This document shows positions 1 to 12,475 of a stretch of DNA of 64,000 bases, one piece after another. The notes beneath the pieces are model-generated. The model was not told where the DNA came from, ran no database searches, and worked only from the letters and a program-made list of their open reading frames with translations. Source of the stretch: Jacaranda mimosifolia (Eukaryota > Streptophyta > Magnoliopsida > Lamiales > Bignoniaceae); the NCBI GenBank assembly GCA_018894105.1, contig CM032117.1, forward strand, positions 2,445,501-2,509,500, in the 5' to 3' direction. The first letter of the stretch is position 1. The number at the start of each line of letters is the position of its first letter. The position numbers were made by a program, and so were the translations under genes.

Positions 1-676
1 GAAACATAATTATGTAGATATTTAAAATGCTAACTTGATTAACTCCAATTTTAATTTTAAAGTCAAAAGAGTGTCTTATTATAAGAGGAATTGAGTGAGT
101 ATTAATATTAATTAATAAAACTCAAATGGAAGGGCATTTTAGCCCATGATGGCATCTCTATCAGCATTCCACCAAATTGCAAGTGGACGCCTTTTGACTT
201 TGCATTTCCAATATGCTTCAAGTTTTCACCATCACCTCTCTTTCTCTCTGTCTTTCTCAAATAATAACATTTTTATTTCTATAATCCCAAATATTCCTCT
301 TCTACTATAATATTACTATTCTCTATTCCATTCCCTTAAACCCCACACGCACCCGAGAATTTTTTTTTAAAAAAAAGAAAAAAAATAAATAAATTATATA
401 TATATATTTATTTAAATCAGATCAGTTGTCAACGCCCTCAGCCCACCAAAACCAAAAGCATCGAATATTAAATAAATCTATATTTTAATCTCAACCCTAT
501 TCAAAAGTCAACTCTCCCTGTCTCTCTTTATTTATCTTTCTCCTCAGCTCCACTGCTCTTCCTTTCTTCTTCAACTGCAATACCAAAAATGAACTTTCAA
601 CTGCAACCCTTTTGATACCTCCTCCTCTTCTTCTGCTTCTCTCTCAATCTTTTCCTTCTTTTTTTTCCCCTGAAAA
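1..676 (+). promoter_or_regulatory. Promoter and 5' leader of the PP2C gene
   Basis: No coding frame with family resemblance is seen here. The stretch from about 393 to 415 is a run of alternating A and T that could serve as a TATA region. From about 510 to 670 the sequence is rich in C and T, typical of plant 5' leaders. The leader ends directly before the start codon at 677. Exact transcription start cannot be fixed from sequence. Confidence 0.4.
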
Positions 677-2880
677 ATGGGAAACGGATTAGCGAAGCTA
701 AGCTTATGCTTCACCAGAGACGCCGGCGAGGTTTCCTGGCGAAGAAATGACATCGCAGTGTACATGTCGGACCCTCTTGACGAAGGATTTGGCCATTCTT
801 TCTGCTATATACCGCCCGACCAGGTCCAAAAATCCCAATCGTTGGAGGATTCTTCCGCCGCGCCCCAAACGACGGTGTTCCGCACCATCTCCGGCGCCGC
901 CATCTCCGCCAATGCCTCCACGCCTCTATCCACCGACCCTTTTGCGTACACCAGTTCCACTTCACTTGACAAGGCTTCAGCTTTTGAAAGCTCAGATTTT
1001 TTCTCCTCTATTCCTCTCCAACCAATTCCCAGGAACTCTATTCACACGGTTAAATCCGGCCCAATTTTGAGGAACTCGGTCCCAGGATCCGGCCCGATTG
1101 ATCGTGTGTTCTTGTCCGGCCCGATTGAACGGATCTTCATTTCTGGGCCGTTGGATAACCAGGTTGATCAGCAGCAGAGGTACAGACCTAAATTCAAGAA
1201 ACGGAATTGGGTTAAGAATTTCAAAAAGGTGATGTCTAAATCTTTCTGGAGTTTCTCTAAGGAGCTGAGTAGTAATGAGAAAGAGCATAATAATGTTGTG
1301 GTTAGTGGGACTAACAGTGGGAATAGCAGCACTATTACTAGTCATACTTTGAGTAGTGAAATGAGCTTAGTTGATGAGAATGATGATGTTGGGAATGAAT
1401 CTTTTGGAAGTCAAAATGTGCAGTGGGCTCAGGGGAAAGCAGGTGAGGATAGAGTCCATGTTGTGATTTCTGAGGAGCATGGATGGGTTTTTGTTGGGAT
1501 ATATGATGGATTTAACGGCCCTGATGCCACTGATTTTCTCTTGAATAATCTATACTCCAATGTCTACAAAGAGCTTAAGGGGTTGCTATGGTGTGATAAG
1601 GTTGAATCTTGTGAAAATACAGTTGATAGCTCTTCTAAGAGTTTGGATAGTAAGGAAAGGGTGGAGTTTGACAGGAAGTTAAGGGAGAAATTGAGCAACT
1701 TGGGACCTGATGGTGTTGCTGGTAATAATACCATGACAGTTAACCATTTGGGAGTTTTGAAAGCCTTGTCTGAGGCATTGAGAAAGACGGAATCATCGTA
1801 TTTGGACGTAGCAGATATGATGTTGTTGGAGAATCCCGAGTTGGCTTTGATGGGATCTTGTGTCCTGGTGATGGTGATGAAGGGCGACGATGTTTATTTG
1901 ATGAACGTTGGGGATAGTAGGGCGGTTTTAGCTCAGAAGGCTGAGAACAATTCTCAAATGGGCAAGATGAGGAAGGATTGTGAAGAATCACTCTATGGTT
2001 ATGAATATGAAAACGTGCATAATCTGAGTTCTTGTCAGCTCACGATGGATCATAGTACATCTGTTAAAGAGGTAAAACCTAGTTTATTTGATCTTCTTTA
2101 AGGTTGTATGTTGCCTTTGCAGTTCCTATATATGCTCAGTGTTTATGTACTAACAGTTTTGGTATTTCTCATCATCCCAGGAAGTAAGAAGGATTAGAAA
2201 TGCACATTCAGATGATGCTCTTGCAGTTATAAAAGATAGAGTGAAAGGTTCTCTGAAGGTCACTCGGGCTTTTGGAGCAGGCTTTCTCAAACAGGTGTAC
2301 TATCCTCAAGATCCATTAGTACTTCAATCTACTCTATATAAGCTGCAATTTTGTAACTTTTCTTAATCTACCCTTTCTTAATTTACAGCCCAAATGGAAC
2401 AATGCACTTCTTGAAAGTTTCAGAATCGATTATATTGGAACTTCCCCTTACATCACATGTTCGCCGTCTCTTTGCCATCATAGATTAGAACTCAAAGACA
2501 AATTCTTGATCTTATCTTCTGACGGCCTCTACCAGTACTTCACCAACCAAGAGGCCGTTTCTGAAGTTGAATCATTCATGTCGACATTCCCTGAGGGAGA
2601 TCCGGCCCAACATCTTGTTGAAGAAGTGCTATTTCGTGCTGCTAAGAAAGCTGGTAGGAATATACAAAACTTGCAGTAAACATATATATATATATATATA
2701 TATATAAACACAGGTTATCTGTTTGAATTGAATCTAATAGCAAGAAATTTGCAATGTTTTATAGGTATGGATTTTCATGAATTGCTTGATATCCCACAAG
2801 GGGACCGAAGAAGGTACCATGATGATGTCTCAATCATCATTATTTCTTTGGAAGGAAGGATATGGCGTTCATCAGTATGA
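677..2880 (+). CDS. PLL: Protein phosphatase 2C, POLTERGEIST-like (PLL4/PLL5 type)
   Basis: Four coding exons are read: 677-2071, 2181-2294, 2389-2653 and 2765-2880, all with GT-AG borders and matching phases, giving 629 residues. The protein starts MGNG, a likely N-myristoylation site that would place it at the plasma membrane. An N-terminal regulatory region of about 240 residues carries repeated SGPI/SGPL motifs (about 124-160) and a basic patch rich in Lys (about 170-195). The PP2C domain follows: YDGFNGPDA with a metal-binding Asp near residue 277, [27 protein letters not shown] and the closing [10 protein letters not shown]2C enzymes remove phosphate from Ser/Thr using Mn/Mg. POL/PLL proteins act in meristem and epidermal signalling downstream of receptor kinases. 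Length and the [11 protein letters not shown] and [10 protein letters not shown] motifs fit the shorter PLL4/PLL5 branch better than POL or PLL1. The branch assignment is from memory. Confidence 0.92.
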
Positions 2881-5873
2881 CTACCGTACCGCTAGGATTA
2901 GATATATACAAATAGGGAAAAAATGAAGTAATTTTTGTTTTTTCTTGGATGATACTTAATAGCATAAAACTAGGTTATATTTTCATAGTTACAACATATG
3001 ATAGAAACCTCTGTGTGCTTGGTGGGGATCTGTAAATGGCGATAACCCCAAGTTTTTCTTTTTTTCCTCCCTTTCTTAGAATGTAATACAAGTTAAAAAG
3101 TTTTGTATTTTCCATTCTTCTTCAAGAAGTGCCCTTTTGGAAAGTTCAATAGACAGGCCAACTGGTCGAAATTCTTTCGTTCTTTTCTCATTTTGTTTGT
3201 GTGCCTAAAGCTGCCTTTTGCTGATGTCTTCTTTTATTTACTGAAAGACTAACAATGAAAGGAAAATTCTCGTTTTCTTTACAAAAGGTCCGAGGAAAAT
3301 ATGGAAAAAGCTTAAGGAAAGGATGATCAGCTAGCTAGCTAGTTGTTGTCGTCGTTTTTCTTTTTCTTTTTCTTTTTTAATCATCAAAATCCTTGAACCA
3401 CACAGCTGTTGAACTTGGGACTATGGGTGATGATTGGCTAGGTAATGCCCGTGTTTTTTCGATCATCAAAATTATTGAACCAAACAGCTGTCAAACTTCG
3501 GACGATGGTGATCCTTGTGGGTAAATTTACCAAGTTTTTCTTGCATTATTCACCTTAATAATTCAAAGGTTTTTTCAAGGTTTTGTTGTGAAATAGATGG
3601 ACGAAAACTCAATGGTAGTATGAAAATCTTCTAGATTGAAATTCCAATTTGCAGAGTTGTTGGATACGGTCAAGATGAACTCATTGTATTATAAAGCATT
3701 TGCGCGTTTTGTTTTATCCTAGTTATTCCACTACTTGTAACCAGGAAACAAAAATAAAACTAAAAAGAAAGAAAGAAAAAGGTTTATTTCACTACTAAAT
3801 CCACATTGCAAGCTAGAAAGAGTAGACGTTGTAAACCTGAAAAAACAAGTCAGATGTAGACTTGTTCTAGTTTTCAAAATGCATACTGTTCTTGGTGGGT
3901 CGCTAGTTGTTATTTATTTTGGAAGATGCAAAATGTTTTTGTATTTCTTTCAATTAGTATTATCAATAATATTAAGTTTTATCTTATATTTGAAGAGTCT
4001 ATTTTTGAGGTAGTTTATAAACTATTTTTTTTAGTTGATCCAGTTAGGTGTTCATTCATAAAGACAAAACTTCCACAGCTTATGCTGGCGAAGCTAGCCT
4101 TCCGTGTCTAACAATTAATTTGGACATCGTCATTAATCAAATGAAAATCAAAATCTCATACATACAATTATTATGCATTTGCTAAGGATAAAATATTTCA
4201 CCGTGTGAGGCTAAATCATTTAGTTTGATGATGAATTAAAAATGAAAGTAATTAAATAAAAAAAATAAATCCCAGCTGAATTCTAGCATCTAGAAAGGTA
4301 TCCATAGTGGTCTAGTTAAAAATTTACTAACCCTACACATAATCAATTACACAAAGAAAGCAAAGAATCACATTCATAGTTGACAATCACAAGCAGACAA
4401 AAGAGCTTTGCATGAACCCTAATTTTGATTGCATGATTTGTTGGAGGATGATGCATATACAAACTGTGTTAGGTTTCTAATTAATGTAATGGCTGCCCAT
4501 AAAAGTTAAATACATGAACAAGCAAGTCAAGGTTCTTTTTAAATATTGGGACAATTGCTTGTGGTTTTGGTATCTCTCATATCATATCTCCTCCTGACCT
4601 GACCTATTATGATGTCACATTTTAATTTTTATTCAAAGCAAAAGTTTGGTTTTTAATTCTTATCATCATCAATTGGGCTCTTACTAGTGAAATGATGTGA
4701 CTGTCCTCTCATTTCAACACCCAATTCCACAAGTTTTATGGCCCTCTGATAATTTTGTGCAGAATCAGTCTAGAATTGGGTTTCCACATTTTAGGAAAGT
4801 TTGAAATTTTAGAGTAACTTGCAATTTAGTGCAAAAATATGATTCTTATTGCCAAAGTCCAACCCATGTGCTATGGAACAATTCAACTTAGCTAATGAAG
4901 CTCAATCAAATGTGAAGCTGGGAGTTTTTATTTATGATTTATTATTTTCTTTACACAGACACACTCGATCAATTAATCACAAATAAATATTTTCATTTTT
5001 GTATTCCAATATATTATGGAGAATTAATTAATTGCCAATTATTATAGATACTAAATATTAATTGATTGATATTTGTTATAATTGTTGATGAATGATAATA
5101 GATATTTGTGACATAACAACGATGTAATCAATTTACTAAAACATAAATTAAATTAAAATTTTCTTGACACGGCACTAGAAGCTTCAACTTCTAAGTAGCA
5201 TAAATCTTTTTCCATAGTACTTAATTCTGTCTTAATCTTGATGAATTTTAACCTAACTTGCAGATTTAAGACAAGTAATTTTCTTACTGCATTTGAAAAA
5301 GTGTGTTTTACCAATTCAAAGTAAAAAAGAAAGTGCTCAAAGGAAACTTCCCATTCAATTTCAGTATTTTAATTACCCTAATTTCTGAAAGTTGTCTCCA
5401 GCCTAAACTTCACAATTAGTGGATGACAAAAACCTTGATTGCCTAATTAACCATTTTGTTAGTCAAACCAACATTTTTTTTCCTTTAATCCAGAAAAATC
5501 CTCAAGTGGTGCTGCAACAAAATCACGATTAAAGAATAAAATCTGACAAAGGCACTTTCCAGACAAAATGAATAAAACAGGTGGCTAGAAGGTCAATTGT
5601 CCTGGTGTCTAGAATAGCGACAGTAATTATAATTAATATAAAAATTCATTTGCACGTCATCATGCAATAAACCACACAACTCAAAAGTTGACAATTGACA
5701 GAAAAATGGGTTTAAACTTTAAAGTAAATTTGATCAAATTCGGTTAATTATACAAGAATTAACATAAAAAAAAAAAAGAAGCAATTAGTCACTCTCCTTA
5801 ACATGATGAACTAATCACTTAACAAGGGGAAATAAAAATTCATTAATTTTTTCATAATTAAATAAAAATTCTA
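2881..5873. other. Intergenic region between PP2C and ALG10
   Basis: About 2881-3115 is probably the 3' untranslated region of the PP2C gene. The rest is AT-rich with many stops in all frames. An 82-bp direct duplication starts near 3381 and 3463 (separate entry). The far end, just left of 5874, would be the 3' untranslated region of ALG10 on the minus strand. No further gene is supported. Confidence 0.5.
3381..3515. repeat. Imperfect tandem duplication, unit about 82 bp
   Basis: The stretch starting at 3381 (tcatcaaaat, then an acagctgt core) recurs at 3463 with a few substitutions. The two copies share about 50 recognisable bases around the acagctgt core. It looks like a local, aged duplication in non-coding DNA. 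Confidence 0.6.
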
Positions 5874-8800
5874 TCACCATATGAACCTCTGTGTCCCAGC
5901 TTCATGCTTCCAATAGAATGGTCGAAACAAGAACATATATATTGTGAAGCAATTGATGGAAATATATAGAATCCCCATTAGAAGCCAGCTCTTGTTGTCA
6001 GGAATCTTGGTGTGGAGAGCCAAGAAGAAGAATGGAATTGTATAGTACCTGAATTCTATCAGAGGAGCAGGGACAAGTGATGCAGCACAAGCCAAAAAAT
6101 ATGCCAACACCCACAGCTGCGTCTGATTTTTTGCTGCAAATGACAAACAATTGATCTGTTAATAAGATTCACATTCTATGCAAAAATAGATGAAATAAAG
6201 GGGACTTGGAATTTGTACTAACCCAAGTTACTGAGGATGGAAAACCATGAGTAAATGTAAAGTGGGAGCATAAGGTACTTTGTTGACCAATGGAAATTGA
6301 TGATTTTTCGCCACAGATAGAAGGGGTAATGCCGATTGTCTGCCAGGAGATATGGATGGGCTACGCTGCAGGGAGTCAATAGAATGATTTACAATAATGT
6401 ACAAGAATCCACATTAATTCCAACAAAAAGTTTGCCATATAATGAACACTTGCTAATCCAGATTTTACTTTTCAAGCAATTGAAAGATGCTCATTATATT
6501 TTCAACAGGCAGAATAAAGAAAAAAATCCAGAGGGGCAGTCAAGTTCCTTGGAAGGAGTAGGATTCGGTAAGTTTTACCAGATGGGGTAAAATTAGCTCC
6601 TAGATATGTTTAAAAAAGTTTATTAGGCATAACTGACTAAGTGATACTATGCAAGTAAATTCCAAACAAAAGAACTATGTTGAGACGTGCCAATGAATCT
6701 CATAGAATAAATAAAAAAGGATAATTTCAAAAATTGATCATTCTCTAGTTATTTGATGAACCAACCTGAAAAATTGCACAGAAAGGAAACCAATGGTTAA
6801 TGCCATGAACCACTGAATGAAATTCAACAGTTTGCTCCTGCGGAACTGCTGGAACACATTTGCAGCTTGGCCTAAAGAAAAGTGGATAGGAACCATAAAC
6901 AGAACAGAAACCAGGCCGTAATACAGCAACTGAGCAAAATGTGGAGAAACTGCATGTGCATCTTTAGCACCTGAAAATTCAGACCATGTGAGCTAAATTT
7001 TATTATTTGCAGCACAGAAAGGGGATAAAAAAATTATCTGTAGTTATTAATAAAATTAAAGAAAGTAAAGATAAGAAAATTCATAAATTTTATTAACAAA
7101 AACAAAACCAGAAGCAGAAGCAGACAATACCAAGAACTACGCTTCCATTCCAGCAAACAAAAGCAACAAAAGCCATAAATACCATAGCAAAAGGACTAAA
7201 GGAAACCAAAAGCTCCCAGAAATGATTCCATGAAATAATGATTATGCTGTGAACCTCATCAAGCAATCCTGCATCACACAGAAAAGCGTGGAGATATATA
7301 GTTAGCAAACATGGAACGCAGGAAAAACAAAAGATCACCATCAAGACTATTATGGCAGTGAATTCTGCTGAGATGCTGCTGAGGACACCATCATATGCCT
7401 TAGTATTAATGTTTTTACTTATTTGCAGTTCCAACTCTGCAGTAACTTGATTCTGTCACCTTCCTTGTTCAATTTTCATTAGTAATTACCATTAAGAAGA
7501 CAATGGATACTGGTATAGGCACAACTGCACTGTAAAATAACATAATTACTTAAAGATTTTTACTGACTGTTTCAATGCATTACTGAATTGTATGAAAATA
7601 AGGTATAACCTGATGAATATGGTGACATAGGAGCAGGCATTTCTGAAGTGAATTTGTTCTGATTCTTTGTGCTATTATTGACCCTTCGCTTTCTCAAGTT
7701 AGAGATAACTGATACACCTTGACGATTGGCAGGCAGTTTATCATTTTCCTTTGATGTGCGGAAATCATCTACTTGTACACTATCTTTTTGATGAGACTGA
7801 GTAAATTCTATAACGCCAGTGCAAGCGACAAAAAGCATCCATATAATATTTGTTTGCCGTATCAACACAGACAAGGCCCCAAGCTACAGGTAAATGAATC
7901 AATAAGATCATTTCTGGTGCAGAGAAAACATAGAGGATTTAGAATCAAAGGTGCCAGGGTAAGAACAAAAGCAAATAAAACAGCATGCCGACAATCTGTA
8001 GAATTTTTTATCAGTAATTAGTCCATTTACAGCTATTTTTACTTCACAAATCAGCATTTAGCATGAAAGAGAGAACCCTGGCACTCAAGGTCTATAAACA
8101 TAAGATTGTGTGGTCTTCTTCCCAGCCATAATGCACGATACTGTACCAGTGCTATTAGCACTGGTACAAGATTGACACTCATTATAATATTAACATACTT
8201 TTAGTGGACAGAAGTAAGTTTCAGGATATTTCTTACCAATGAACTGAACAGGTACTTTTTCTTCAGACGAAAAAGATACATGGCAAGCACTGCTGTTAGT
8301 GATGCCACGTCTGTATAGTATAGAAAAGTGAAGAACCAGTGCAGTGGATACAATGACAAAACCACAGCACGAATAGTTGCTTTCGTGTCATCAAGAGATG
8401 GTCTCAAATGGATGATTATCTCATAAACAAGAATGCTACAAATTACTGCCAGAAAGCCATTGGTGAGACGTAGAATTGAAGTGGAGCACGAGTCTGAAAA
8501 TGATGACACTGCTTGCATACAGAATAATCCTGGAAACAAAGAAGCAACATACGCAAGTGAAATGAAGTACCTGCAAAAGTTTTAAATTGCATAATCAATT
8601 TCTTTTACTTGAAAGTTTCTAAGCAATTAAATCTCGCATGGTCTTCAGTGCTTTCATCGTCTATAACCAGCTCAGCTCAGTCTCTTTTAACATATGTCCC
8701 AAGCTATGACTTCACATCCAAAAAGGCAAACTGAAACATCTAAACTCAACATTGTAACAACAAATTTAAAACTGATAGTCTCATTTCATGACTGCTTCTT

Positions 8801-9576
8801 GAAAATGACAATCCTAAAACATCTCATCTCCTTCTTAATCCAATGGTGTACAAAAGAAAGAATCATTTTTTACACCTGTTGTACATAATTCTTAGTGCGA
8901 GACGTTAATTAGATTCTAAATTTTCAGGGCAGGAGAAATCCAGTGATCTCATCCATCCTGAATTATATAAGAAACAACATTACTTGATTACAAGGTACAT
9001 GTAATAGTTACTCCAATTCAAATAAATAACCCGTGAATACTTTGATCTCTGATAATAACCAAACAATCCATCTAATTCATTTCCTAACTAGCATAGCAAC
9101 TATTCAATTCCATTATCAATACCAATATCAATAACTAGTCAAACTTCTTCAAAGTTTACAGTTCACCGACAATGCATGGACACTAAATAAACAAATTAGC
9201 ACTAGAATCAAATGAATAAATTATGAAAATAAATACCAAACGAAGACTCACAATCCAGGAGGAGTGGTGATCATGGGATCCCAACTTCTGAAATTGCCTC
9301 GGCAGTACTGCTGCGCCTGGGGTACGTGGAATATCTCATCCTGCATTTTCACCATTAACATGTACAAACACCCTTCAATCATCAATCAAATATTTTATTT
9401 ACTCACACAAACACACACAACATGTGTATGAAATTCTCCGCTATTCTTCAGAAATTAGGTAAATCAAAAGGGTAAATGAGTTTTACCATGTAAGGATCGG
9501 GAACAATGCGATTGACAAGAATAGACATGGGTAGTAGCCATAGGATTACTATCGATGCTACTGCTATTCTTCCCAT
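5874..9576 (-). CDS. ALG10: Dol-P-Glc:Glc2Man9GlcNAc2-PP-Dol alpha-1,2-glucosyltransferase (ALG10/DIE2)
   Basis: This ER membrane enzyme adds the third and last glucose, from dolichyl-P-glucose, to the lipid-linked N-glycan precursor. Exons read on the minus strand: 9487-9576, 9252-9340, 8237-8570, 7610-7883, 7131-7436, 6766-6970, 6223-6365 and 5874-6133, with compatible phases. Family landmarks are the start [78 protein letters not shown] and the C-terminus RFIW. The protein is strongly hydrophobic with many membrane spans. Read straight through, it has 566 residues; plant relatives are nearer 510. A good acceptor at 7269-7270 suggests an extra intron inside 7131-7436, with a donor at 7388 or 7418, giving 526 or 516 residues. 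The stop is at 5874-5876. The start fits the family N-terminus. Confidence 0.93.
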
Positions 9577-10590
9577 ATTGGATAAAATTTATTGTTTTGG
9601 TGAATGCGCAGGGCTTTGGCTTTTGAGGTTTTCCTGAATTTTTAGTTAGGGTTGTTTTTGGCTGTTTCAGAAATTAACGAAAACGTAACAGAGGGGGGCG
9701 ATTTATCCATAAAACGCGTTAGATCGTTGAAGAACAAGCCGGCACCCTCACGAAACTCAAAAGAAAGCGTATTTACTGGTGGGAGAGTTGATCATAGGAT
9801 AAAGTACCATAAAACCATAAATAATTTTTTCTACCTAAAATTTTCATAAAACATTTTTTGGTTGGAAAAAATATTTTATCATAAATATTTTTTTAAATGA
9901 ATTGTTATCTTTATATTTAACAACATTAGAATTTGATAATTTTTTATTACCAATAACATCTGAACTTGTTAGATTAGAGCTAGTTACCTAGATTTTAGTT
10001 CAGAAATTTTTCTTTAATTTTATGATTAGTAAGTTGGATTGTGGCCGCTTAATAACTATACACACATATTTTACTATATTTGGTGAATGATAAAAAGAGT
10101 TCAAAGTTTAACAAATTAAAAAAATAGAATTAAAATTTAAAATACTAATTTTGATATAATAACATCCAAATATGACGGCGAATACATATTTCGCTTGTAA
10201 AACAGTTTACCAACATGAAATGACCTAATTTTCAAAATTAATCTCTTATTTACTGTCTAAAAAGGCACTGACCTTTCCTTTTTTCCTTTCCCCGAAAAAA
10301 GAGCAAGAAAAAAGGGAAAACTTACTGAAAAACAGCTCCAGTGTTCAAAAGATAATGAAAAGGTAAAACAAATAACATAAGCTGCTTACTAGTTAATACA
10401 GCTCCAATGAGCAAAATCCTTACAAACACAGAACAACAGAAACAGAATGTAGACAAAAACATATGCTGCTAAATCTCTCCAAATATCAAAACAAATAGAG
10501 GAATTGGGAAAAATCTCTAGACTTTACAAACCACAAGACTATGGGCTATGACGTTAATTGGAAATTAAGCTAATGGGATCAATAGGAAAT
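9577..10590. other. ALG10 upstream region and intergenic DNA
   Basis: About 9577-9790 is the likely promoter and leader of ALG10 (minus strand). It is less AT-rich than what follows. From 9800 to 10590 the sequence is AT-rich and has no gene. On the minus strand, 10280-10590 lies downstream of the actin-like exon and may be its former 3' flank. Confidence 0.4.
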
Positions 10591-10593
10591 TCG

Positions 10594-10673
10594 AGCTACA
10601 AAAACAAGAATGATAGATTCCTGTGCACAATTGAAGGGCCAGATTCATCGTACTCAGCCTTTGCCATCCACAT
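10594..10673 (-). pseudogene. Orphan actin C-terminal exon (fragment)
   Basis: On the minus strand, a splice acceptor (tctgcag) is followed at 10673 by a frame reading MWMAKAEYDESGPSIVHR. This is the start of the last exon of plant actin genes, which normally ends KCF and stop. Here homology breaks after HR, at about 10618, and the frame continues NLSFLFL to a stop near 10594. I could not find the preceding actin exons between 10674 and 12100. The fragment is only about 55 homologous bases but the residue match is long and specific. It is best explained as a captured or left-over piece of an actin gene. It could be expressed as part of a chimeric transcript (see findings). Confidence 0.7.
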
Positions 10674-11805
10674 CTGCAGACAAAGATACAAAAATCAAAC
10701 TCAGATGGGAGGAATGCTCAATCCAATCCCTAAGCTTCACCTGACCCTTTCCAAAGAGTACTAACATGCAGCTAGCATTTGTTCCAGCTGACAGTACAAA
10801 GAAAAAGGAGACAAAACAATTCATCTCATTCTCTTGAATTCCTTTATCGCTTCTTGTCCAATTGTGCCCTTTTTCCTTATCGGGGCACTCCCAGTTTTAT
10901 CCAAACAGTTAAAAGACTGAAAAAGAAATCCTACAAATGAAATTTACTATTGCTCAAAGTTCATCTTTCTAATTTGGCCAAACACACTCAAAATATGTGT
11001 CTTTGAGCAAAGTAAAAGGAATCGATATTACTCTACTAAATTTGATACTATAGATACTTGTCAACAGTCAACACTAACCAAGCTGAAAGTCAGATTCGTC
11101 AATTTGATAAATCATCTAACCAATTGTTCAATCGTCAATCAAAGCATTCCAACTTCAAAAATTCAATGCACAGCCAATGGCAGGACTTTATCCAATACAT
11201 TATATAACCAAAGGCAAAGCAAAGGAAATGGAAAAGGAAAAAAAAGCAAGAAATACTAAAAGATCAACTCTGCGGACATCTTTCAATCATAATATTCAAA
11301 ACTCAGCCTCAATGATCAAACTACTGTTGTTCGTAGGATTTATGCCAACATGCAGTAATCCAAAGCAATAAACAAATATTGCAAGTCAGATTATCAGGAA
11401 TGGATCAGATAATCACAATTAAGGCAATACGTGCGTTTATATCCAGATGAAATTCAAAAAATAAAGCATGTGGTATAAGAATTAGACATGCGTTATAAGT
11501 ATTTAAACATACAGCATGCGATATCAGATTTTATACATACAGCATGCGTGATCAAAATAAGCGTTCAATTCAAGGCAAATAAGAATTTCAAATAATTAAT
11601 CAAATACGAGTCCAGGAAAAGCCAAAATTCATAAATTCAACCAAGGCAATGGAAATTAAAAGAACATGCTGTCAGATTTATCTAATATAGATACAGAATT
11701 TTAACAGTAAACTTATCTTAAATTCTGTATCGTAACAGAATTAATAGGACGACCAAATCACAGAGAAATTATGTTTGCCTTGAAGAAACGAGCGCCCCAA
11801 CTCAC
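10674..11805. other. Non-coding stretch between actin fragment and LTR-like segment
   Basis: No gene is seen. On the minus strand this interval is bounded by a good splice donor (ctg|gtgagt, exon edge at 11806) and the acceptor before 10673, so it could behave as one intron of about 1.13 kb. It contains a short tandem repeat at 11462-11550. Confidence 0.4.
11462..11550. repeat. Short tandem repeat, unit about 27-32 bp with a gcatgcg core
   Basis: Four degenerate units run in a row, each built on catgcg or catgtg followed by an AT-rich spacer and, in the last two, acatacagcatgcg. Spacing is roughly 27 to 32 bases. It is non-coding. Confidence 0.5.
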
Positions 11806-12097
11806 CAGTGCAAGGGGTACAGCGCGGCTCCTCCCAGGATGAGGTGGTCCAGAACGATCAGGTGCACTCCTTCTCGTTCACCTCGAACAGTACTCAGTAG
11901 CCAGAATTCGAATAGGATAGCCAAGATTTCGGAGAATATATATACGTATATATATGTAAATATACTAGGCCGAATATGAGAGCTCAAGGAATTATAACTA
12001 TGAAGAAGCTGGAATATCAGGGGGAGAGAAGAATACAAGCAGAAGAGGCTGCTTTTGCTTTTTGATTTTCGGTGTGTTTAGAAGACTGCCGAGAGCC

Positions 12098-12111
12098 CTC
12101 TATTTATAGAG
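12098..12111 (-). promoter_or_regulatory. TATA box, minus strand
   Basis: The complement reads ctataaatag, a near-perfect plant TATA box, in an otherwise moderately GC-rich context. Transcription would start about 30 bases further, near 12070, and run leftwards towards the actin fragment. Confidence 0.55.
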
Positions 12112-12422
12112 AAGAATTAGGTCTGGCCGAAGGCAATGGGCCGACGGCCAAGGCCTAATTTAATTAGGATTTGACGGCTGTTTAAAAAGCTGATTAGGAT
12201 TTGACTGAGTAAAACTCTAATCCTTGTCCGCCAATCAACCCTAAAACCCCGGCCCCATCTTCCCTAAATCTCGGCTGTGATCTCCAACAGGCAAAACTCG
12301 GTCAAGCCTCTATCCGATCAAGCCAACGGTTAAGTTCGAATTTTGAATTTAATTTTCAAATTTAAAATTCAAAATTCCAATTGAATTTTGTCCAAAAAAT
12401 TAAGACTGAGACTGAGACATAC

Positions 12423-12475
12423 GCCCGCGACCCGGACCCGGACCCGGAGCCGGGCCGGGCGGCGGCGCGCGTGTG
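12423..12475. repeat. GC-rich block with repeated cccgga units
   Basis: Three to four cccgga/cccgac units are followed by gggccgggcggcggcgcgcg. It stands out sharply in an AT-rich window. The minus strand carries four or more runs of three Gs a few bases apart, so it could fold into a G-quadruplex. It lies about 320 bases upstream of the minus-strand TATA box. Confidence 0.75.

Noticed and set aside
11802..12038. Minus-strand 78-codon frame in the LTR-like leader
   Set aside because: The content is low in complexity (Tyr/Ile from an alternating AT tract) and the stop falls in the donor site. It is more likely an untranslated leader.
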